From positions 209,562-273,561 of the forward strand of contig MNCI01017900.1 of assembly GCA_015680685.1 (NCBI GenBank): 64,000 nt of DNA, in the 5' to 3' direction. Under the pieces are notes generated by a model. It searched no databases, had not been told where the DNA came from, and saw nothing but the letters and a program-made list of their open reading frames with translations. This document shows positions 57,993 through 64,000 of this stretch, one piece after another. The position numbers and the translations under genes are program-made. The stretch comes from Gnetum montanum (lineage: Eukaryota > Streptophyta > Gnetopsida > Gnetales > Gnetaceae). Position 1 is the first letter of the stretch, and every line of letters starts with the position of its first letter.

Positions 57993-59162
57993 TTACAGAC
58001 TATGCAATATTGCTCGATGAACGGAGAAAATGCGGCTACATGCCTTATTACAATCATCACATGTCTTCATTAGTTTGGCCACTTCTTCTATGAGGCTTGG
58101 CGGTGACATCTCTCCTTGATCTTTCTCCAGTTGACGTGGTGGTCTGTCTACGATGCGTTCATTTGCATACAACATGGTTTCTAGATAAAGGTTGATTCTT
58201 TGAAACGTGGTGTAGAGTTGAGCCTCCCATCTATCGAAGTCTAGAAGCGTTGAAAAATAATTTTTGGCCAGTTGGTTGGGAAAGAAAGGGTGATGAATCA
58301 ACAAGATATTATCTAAGACTTCTGACAATCTTAGATGCTCGAGGATCCTAGGCTCTAGACGGGTCCACTTGAGATTATTAATAATACAATCAATGTGTCC
58401 GGCCATATTAACATAAAAATCAAGATTAGGGTAATTTCCTGTTATGCTTGTTGATGGCTCCTGGGGAAACACTGCAAAGATCTGTTGGAACCAATGAACC
58501 TACTCTTCTAATGTCTGTACTAGCCACATCCTCCATTGCTCATCCTAGATGGTTGCTGCAGATGATCGACTTGAACTACTTCCACTGCCACCAAGGAAAT
58601 GATGTATCATGAACATATGTGTTGATCCATTTGCTTCTTTTAACTCCCTTGTTAAAGCATCTGGCAAATAGTTGATAGGATCGGGAATGCGTTCAACAGA
58701 AAATTGGTACTGGGAGAGTAGAAATTTCCACCATGCAAAGCATTGCAACTTGGGTGATAGATTGATCTTTTGTTTGAGTAATGCCGCAAGATTTGAGGAA
58801 TCTGTTGTCAAGATAAATGGACCTTTAATCAGATAAATGTGAAATTTTTCAATACCTTTGACCGCTACTTAAATCTCCTTCTCTGCCGGCCAGTAGTTGA
58901 GCTCATTTTTGTGGAAAATGCCAGAAGCATAAGAAAAGATATCTTCTTGTCCTTTCATTTGTCCAGATTGAAGCAAAACTATAGCCCGAGTGTCATAACT
59001 TGCATCTGTGTTTAAGATGAACGACCCTTTCAAAATTGGTAACAAAGGTGGTAGGGATTGGCATTCTTTCTTCAGTAATTGCATTTGCTTCGTTGCTTTG
59101 TTGGACCATTTGAATGGCATTTGGTTTTTACAACAACGGATTGCATAAGTTTTATCCGTCAA
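57993..59162 (-). pseudogene. Caulimovirid RNase H and C-terminal domain, copy 2
   Basis: Frame 59162-58869 has the start of RNase H with FILNTDASYDTRAIVLLQSG (first catalytic D) and NYWPAEKEI. A stop and shift near 58865 lead to 58811-58545 (TTDSSNLAALLKQKINLSPK). The C-terminal domain is frame 58472-57993 (159 residues) and ends as in units 1 and 2. Here the RNase H is continuous with RT upstream, showing the ancestral arrangement from which units 1 and 2 were truncated near 58967. Confidence 0.75.
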
Positions 59163-59270
59163 TTTTTCAATATGTTTTGCAACATAATTTAAACATCCTA
59201 GAAACCATAAACATTTTTCTTTTGAATCTAAAACATGAGGAAATAGAGAAATTTTTTCTAAGACATGAGG

Positions 59271-60065
59271 CTACATGAAAATCTTCCCTTCCTTCAATTG
59301 GACATCAAGAAAGTCGATCTCGAATTGGACAACTTGAAATTTCTTGGCATCTCCAGAAAGTCCTATGCCATGTTGTTGATAGAGTTTTGTAAACTTCTTC
59401 AGGTGTTGAATATGTTGTTGAACATTATCATAGAAAATCAGAAAATCATCAATATAATTTACCACAAAATCCTGGTGCGCTTTGAAGATTGTATCCATAT
59501 GGTGCTGAAATTTGGAAGGTGCATTTTTGAGACCAAAGGGTATTACAAGCCATTCAAATAAACCATTGGGAGTACTAAATGCTGTCTTATGCACATCTTC
59601 TTTGACTATCTTGATTTGGTGGTAGCCACTCTTGCAGTCAAATTTGCTAAAGATCTTCTTTGCGGCGACCTTCTAGATTAGTTGCTCCTTATTTGGAAGA
59701 GTCCATTTAATTTCTATAGTAACTGCATTCAAAGGAATGTAGTTAATGACCATTCGAGCTTTACCTTTTTTCTGCTCAGCATGGTTGCATACCACAAAAC
59801 ATGAACAGGTATAATTCGACTCAGAGGGTCGAATTAATCCTTTAGTAAGAAACTTTGCTACTTGACTCTGCACTTCTTCAGCATCTTGTTGATTCAAGGT
59901 AATGGGTTTGCTTTGCATAGGAATGTTATGCATCGTTGGAATGTAAGCAACTGGACTGTCTTTGTTCCAATAAGTGAGAGGATGATCACAATAACAATCC
60001 TTCAGAACTGCTATAACTTCTGCTAATTCACGAACCTATTTTTCATATGCTTCCATAGCTAAACT
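59271..60065 (-). pseudogene. Caulimovirid reverse transcriptase, copy 2
   Basis: Frame 59933-59673 has the RT N-terminal part (SNYTCSCFVVCNHAEQKKGK, RMVINYIPLNAVT); frame 59594-59271 has the palm with FEWLVIPFGLKNAPSKFQ and catalytic NYIDDFLIF. One stop near 59670 and another at 59271 interrupt it. It aligns with 46.6-47.4 kb of copy 1. Confidence 0.87.
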
Positions 60066-60179
60066 TCCTATTACTTTCATTAACTTTTGTTTTTGCTGAT
60101 ATTTATTTCTAGCTATATCTTCAAGCTGATATTGAGTAATGATGCTATTTAAAGATGTATTAGGACCCATGTTTCTGAC

Positions 60180-60776
60180 CTAGTTGTGTTGACGATGATG
60201 TAGGGCAGGTGGTATCCTTGCTACTGAAATTCTAGTCTTCTGGCCTTGTTCTCCTGGTGGATAGATAATCATATTTGTTCCAATGGTATAGGGTGCCATA
60301 GAGTCCATGAAATGAGGCCCTCTTCTAATGTCGAAACCACTATCATTAATCTGAATGAAATTGGTAGTCCCAATAATTGAATTGTTCAATTGTATTAGAA
60401 CCCCAAATGCAAAATGAGTGAGATACTTGACACCATTCATGATATCAATTCAAAACGGCTTGGATTGCACCCAGGTAGTTAGAACATCTTTGTGCGCAAA
60501 ATTAAGGGTTGTGCCAGTGTCGATGAAGGCAGTATACTTCTTCCACTTGTCTACTTCATCAGTAGAAATTTTGATCAAAATCAAGACTGCATTAATGGTT
60601 GAAAGCATTTGTTTGACTTGATGAGCTTGATCTTTCGTAAGGTCATTTGAAGGAGTAGCTGACGACACCTTCATTGCCTTGGTTCCAAACCCTTCATTTT
60701 TAACTAGAAAGCATTTCTCATAAGGAATTATGAGAAATTTGAGGGGCATCTTCGAATGGACTTGAGCTGGAACCAC
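60180..60776 (-). pseudogene. Caulimovirid aspartic protease, copy 2
   Basis: Frame 60776-60450 keeps the active-site motif AFIDTGTTLNFAH. A stop near 60447 and a frameshift move the rest to 60440-60180, which contains the VLIQLNNSIIG flap region. The GATACCACC site near 60215 is where the gypsy element is inserted in copy 1. Confidence 0.75.
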
Positions 60777-61139
60777 TAGGACATCTTTAGTATCTTCTAA
60801 GGTTTATTGACATGGCCAGGTAGAACAACTGGCCTGATTTCCTGTCGTATCCTGCAAAATAGAAGAAGGGTTAGAAAAGAAATCGTTGTTGGTGTAGGTT
60901 GGTTCTTCATTCATGAATTGGATTAATTCTTCAAATTCTTCTGAGGTGAGGTTCATCAATTCTTGTTCTTCTACATCTTCTATGGAATTTTCCATGAACA
61001 TCCAAGGCCGATGTTCATAGTCTTCTTCATCTTCGTCAGAGTTTTCATCTTCACCATCTTCATCTTCAGAAAATAATTTGATTTGATAAACTTGCTCTTG
61101 CTCTTCTTCTTGATTATCTACATATTCCTAGTCTTGTTC

Positions 61140-62505
61140 ATACTCATCAAAGAAAGCTTTGATTTTTGGATTAGATTTCTTTTTAGGACATTCATAGGAG
61201 TAATGCCCCATCTTGTTACAATTATAGCAACAAACATATTTCTTGGTGATTGGGCCTCTATGCATTTTAACAAACATTCATCTTCTTCTTTGTGGGAAGG
61301 TTGGAAATTTTTTCACTTTCCATGGTCTTGGAGAAGACCTTCAAATCTTCTTATATCTTCTTGGACGTCCATGTCTACGAATGTGATGTGATGATGGGAT
61401 GGTCTGGGAGGTGGCCCAAACACATCTACTCCATCCAAATAGGAACAAGCTTCAGCAGATTGCATTAGCTTTGTCAAAGAAATTTGATACCATGCTTGTT
61501 GTAATTCCTAATGTGTCATATGGATGATGTATGTAAAGTAGGTGGTCGATAGATCAATTTGCTTATCTATCGATATATAAAGCACCATGTGTTCTAACTT
61601 GGCTGGCAGAGATCCCAAATATAGGTAAGCTATCATAGGATCCCTATGAAGAGCTGGCCTATATACTTCTTTAGCATACTCTGCACTGAATTGTTCAAAG
61701 TAAGCCAAATTGTGTAACTTTCTTTGAGACAGCATCAACTTATCTTTTAGCCATAAAGTAACAAATAAATCAATAGTAAACTCTGTAACTAACGCCACAA
61801 AAAGTCCTTGCAAACCTCCTTGTAGAAGCTCTTTTTGCTAATCAATGGTTGAACTTTCCCACCAATGATGGATTTTGCTGTAGATTTGGTCAATCTTTCA
61901 ATGATTATTGTCCTTTCATCTAGATTTAAGATATTCATTGCAACTCTCAGCTGATTTATCCATAATCTTAGAGCATGCAAAACTTCTTTTGGAGTCGATG
62001 TTGATTACCGGGACGGTTGCTGCTGGCCATTATTGGAATGCAGTGAATGGAGGTGGTTGTTGATGTTGATCCCAGGGTGGTTATGGCACAGGTCGCCTAG
62101 CCATCATGAGTTTGGTCTGACAACCAGACTCCTCAAGTGACTATTGTTGCCTTGATTCCTCATGTGGATCTTCATGCTTTTCAAACTCGGGCGGAGCTGT
62201 AGCACAAGCTGTTGCATTGAAAGATGGCTGTTGTGGATGTTTAATTTCTTCTTTTCTTTCAGCTTCTGGATCTTGCTCAGTAGATCTTCGATCTTTTGAT
62301 TTTGATGTTGTACTACTTCCATTGGCTTAGGTAATTTGATTTGATTCTCCAAAGAGAACACCTCTTTCCAAACAGTGACCTTTCTGGCCAATTTTGCAAC
62401 TGCTTCAGGTTCTTTTGCCTCTTCTAATTTTTCTTGAATATTTACAATTCTCATTTCTAATTCACTAATTAATCTTTCAATGTTGACTATGCTACCTTCC
62501 ATCAA
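61140..62505 (-). pseudogene. Caulimovirid coat-protein region, copy 2
   Basis: Pieces 62505-62104 (coiled coil), 61980-61789 and 61813-61508 (core), then broken frames containing the basic stretch and the zinc knuckle complement at about 61190-61235. An acidic tail follows (61130-60900). Collinear with 26.3-27.9 kb of copy 1. Confidence 0.75.
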
Positions 62506-62810
62506 AATTCCAATTTCTTGAGCAATAACCAGTCCAGTTATCCAAACAGTTTAACTAGCAGATTTCATCACTTTGAGTTTGGGAGGAATCAATTGAATGC
62601 TCTAGCAAATGGCTACAATCAGCACGTGTCTTTGGCAGTTCTACATCTTCATTGGTTGTTTTCATATAAGAACTTCAAGGTGGCCATTTGCCTCTAATTA
62701 GCAACCTTCTTCCATGGATAGTCTTATGAGATTGTAGCATGAATAGATGACCTTTAATATCAAAGTTGGGTGAAGAGGGATTTTTTGAACCTGATGACGA
62801 TGCCCCCGAA

Positions 62811-63807
62811 CTAGAACCATGTTTGACTGGTGGCAAGGTAGGCAGAAATGCTTCCAGAGAGATTATTGTAGATCTTGCAAACTATTGCATTGGATATTTG
62901 CTCCATCTCTGGTGATGCTTTGGAATGGTTTGGAATTCTTGATCTTTCAGGTAGGTTTGTAGTCGAGGAAAGCCTTGCACATAGATCAATGCTTTTGCCA
63001 CACGTTGTGAGATGCTTACTACCAACAGGAAATTTGACTCCCCACTTTAGTTTATGGTTCATCAAAATTGTGTTAGTAAGATGAAACGTTGCTCGAGCTC
63101 CAATGGCAGCATATATAGAACCTGGGAGTAACTGGACACCATGGATTTCAACACACAATAATAAAGCAGAGGAAATGTATTCATCACTTAAAGGCAACTG
63201 GAAGTTTGGTTGGACGGAACAGAAGGCATCTGCATTAAGAATACCTTTGAACTGAAAAATTTTATCTAAATCCCACATAGTATGTGGGTCATAATGCAAA
63301 GTAGCATCTCCAATGATTCTACTGTCTAACAAGGTGACCATGAATTCAGCTCCTATATCATAATTAAATTTGGGGCTTACAATAATGTCTATCTAACCCA
63401 AATGAACATAATGAAAACCCTTTCTTTTCCACTCAGACACTTCTTCTTCAGTGAAAAGGGGGAGAAAAATAGGACGGATACCGTGACCCTTAATATCTAA
63501 CAGAGCTTCACACTGCTTGATACCCATGGACATATGAGCAAAGAAAACATTACTAAAATTGTAAATAGCTTGTTTGGTAACTTCAAGATTAATCTTGTCA
63601 TCACTACTAACAAAAGATCTTTTTTGTAAAAGAACTTCATGGAGAGGAAGAATAGCTTTCTAATCTTTCGACATTTCTTCAGAATCTTCAATTTCAAAGA
63701 TTTTGATGGACTTACCTCGCATCATAAAAGCATAATGCATCTCCTGATCATAATCTTCAATGTCGATATCATCTCGTTCTCCTTCATCATTCATGATATG
63801 GCGAAGG
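62811..63807 (-). pseudogene. Caulimovirid movement protein, copy 2
   Basis: Frame 63341-62811 (176 residues) has LLDSRIIGDATLHY, PNFQLPLSDEYISSALLLCV and IHGVQLLPGSIYAAIGARA, then loses frame near 62950. The region 63340-63807 holds the preceding part in broken frames and is cut by the LTR. It retains the 30K-type core better than copy 1. Confidence 0.75.
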
Positions 63808-64000
63808 TGATGAGTGGCGAGGTACCCCTACACTCAACCATACGAAACGAGCGTACACGCGCGATCCGGTCGAACTCCGTAGACTAAATGCCTTAACGCC
63901 ACAAGAAACACTTGGGGTTAATCGTTCGTTGTCTTCCCAGGCTTGCTTGTAAGTGTCACGGTGTATGGTTAAGCAAGTCTGAGGTATGTGATTTTTTTGG
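63808..64000. repeat. LTR of the element A/B gypsy family inserted in caulimovirid copy 2 (partial, window end)
   Basis: It begins TGATGAGTGGCGAGGTACCC, matching TGATGAGCGGCTAGGTACCC at 11718, and follows it through ACCCCTAC, GGTCGAA and GGTTAAG.AAG blocks. The viral frame stops at 63807. It continues past the window, so size and whether it is a solo LTR are unknown. Confidence 0.8.

Larger units (their letters stand above)
57511..63807 (-). mobile_element. Endogenous caulimovirid copy 2 (minus), MP to C-terminus
   Basis: Minus-strand order is movement protein (63.8-62.8), coat region (62.5-61.15), protease (60.78-60.18), RT (60.06-59.27), RNase H (59.16-58.55), C-terminal domain (58.47-57.99) and the noncoding end. 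It is the more complete copy and oriented opposite to copy 1. Its 5' part is cut at 63807 by an LTR. All frames carry stops. Confidence 0.87.

Overview
The window is nuclear DNA of a seed plant: genes with canonical GT-AG introns, plant-type transcription and nucleotide-metabolism genes, and dense layers of Ty3/gypsy, Ty1/copia and LINE remnants plus endogenous caulimovirid (pararetrovirus) DNA. The very repeat-rich, AT-rich, slowly decaying context with nested elements would suit a large genome such as a gymnosperm or early-diverging angiosperm, but the lineage is not proven. Only two host genes look alive: the 3' four exons of a subgroup IVc bHLH factor (ILR3/bHLH105 type; 1.84-3.0 kb) and a complete seven-exon PRPP synthase of the PRS4 type (20.29-23.03 kb, 333 residues).

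Between them (7.5-18.75 kb) lie two related gypsy elements on the minus strand. Element A (7.53-11.72 kb) keeps a 3' LTR piece, an integrase with all three catalytic acidic residues, and RT/RNase H remains. It is interrupted at 11718 by the LTR of element B (11718-12617). Element B carries, in the env-like position between the integrase-side spacer and the 3' LTR, a 951-codon frame that has decayed only through in-frame stops. LTRs of this family begin TGATGA and end TCATCA, and place arrays of perfect hexamer palindromes just upstream of the TATA box.

From 24.2 to 63.8 kb lies a composite of an endogenous caulimovirid in two opposed copies. Copy 1 (+, 24.2-28.65 and 46.46-47.57 kb) is split by a 17.8-kb Tat-lineage gypsy element (28646-46454). 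Copy 2 (-, 63.8-57.9 kb) runs toward it. Between them are two tandem chimeric units of about 5.1 and 4.8 kb, joining the viral RNase H/C-terminal end, exons of an unidentified Gln-rich host-like gene, and a copia element. The right end (63808 on) is another LTR of the element A/B family inserted into copy 2.

The most unusual object is inside the Tat element. Between protease and reverse transcriptase there is a long antisense gene (35413-39248, minus), recognisable by seven exons, with most of the splice junctions phase-compatible. It is flanked by minisatellites whose core recurs a third time between integrase and 3' LTR. All transposon and viral frames carry stops or frameshifts; nothing here suggests an active virus.
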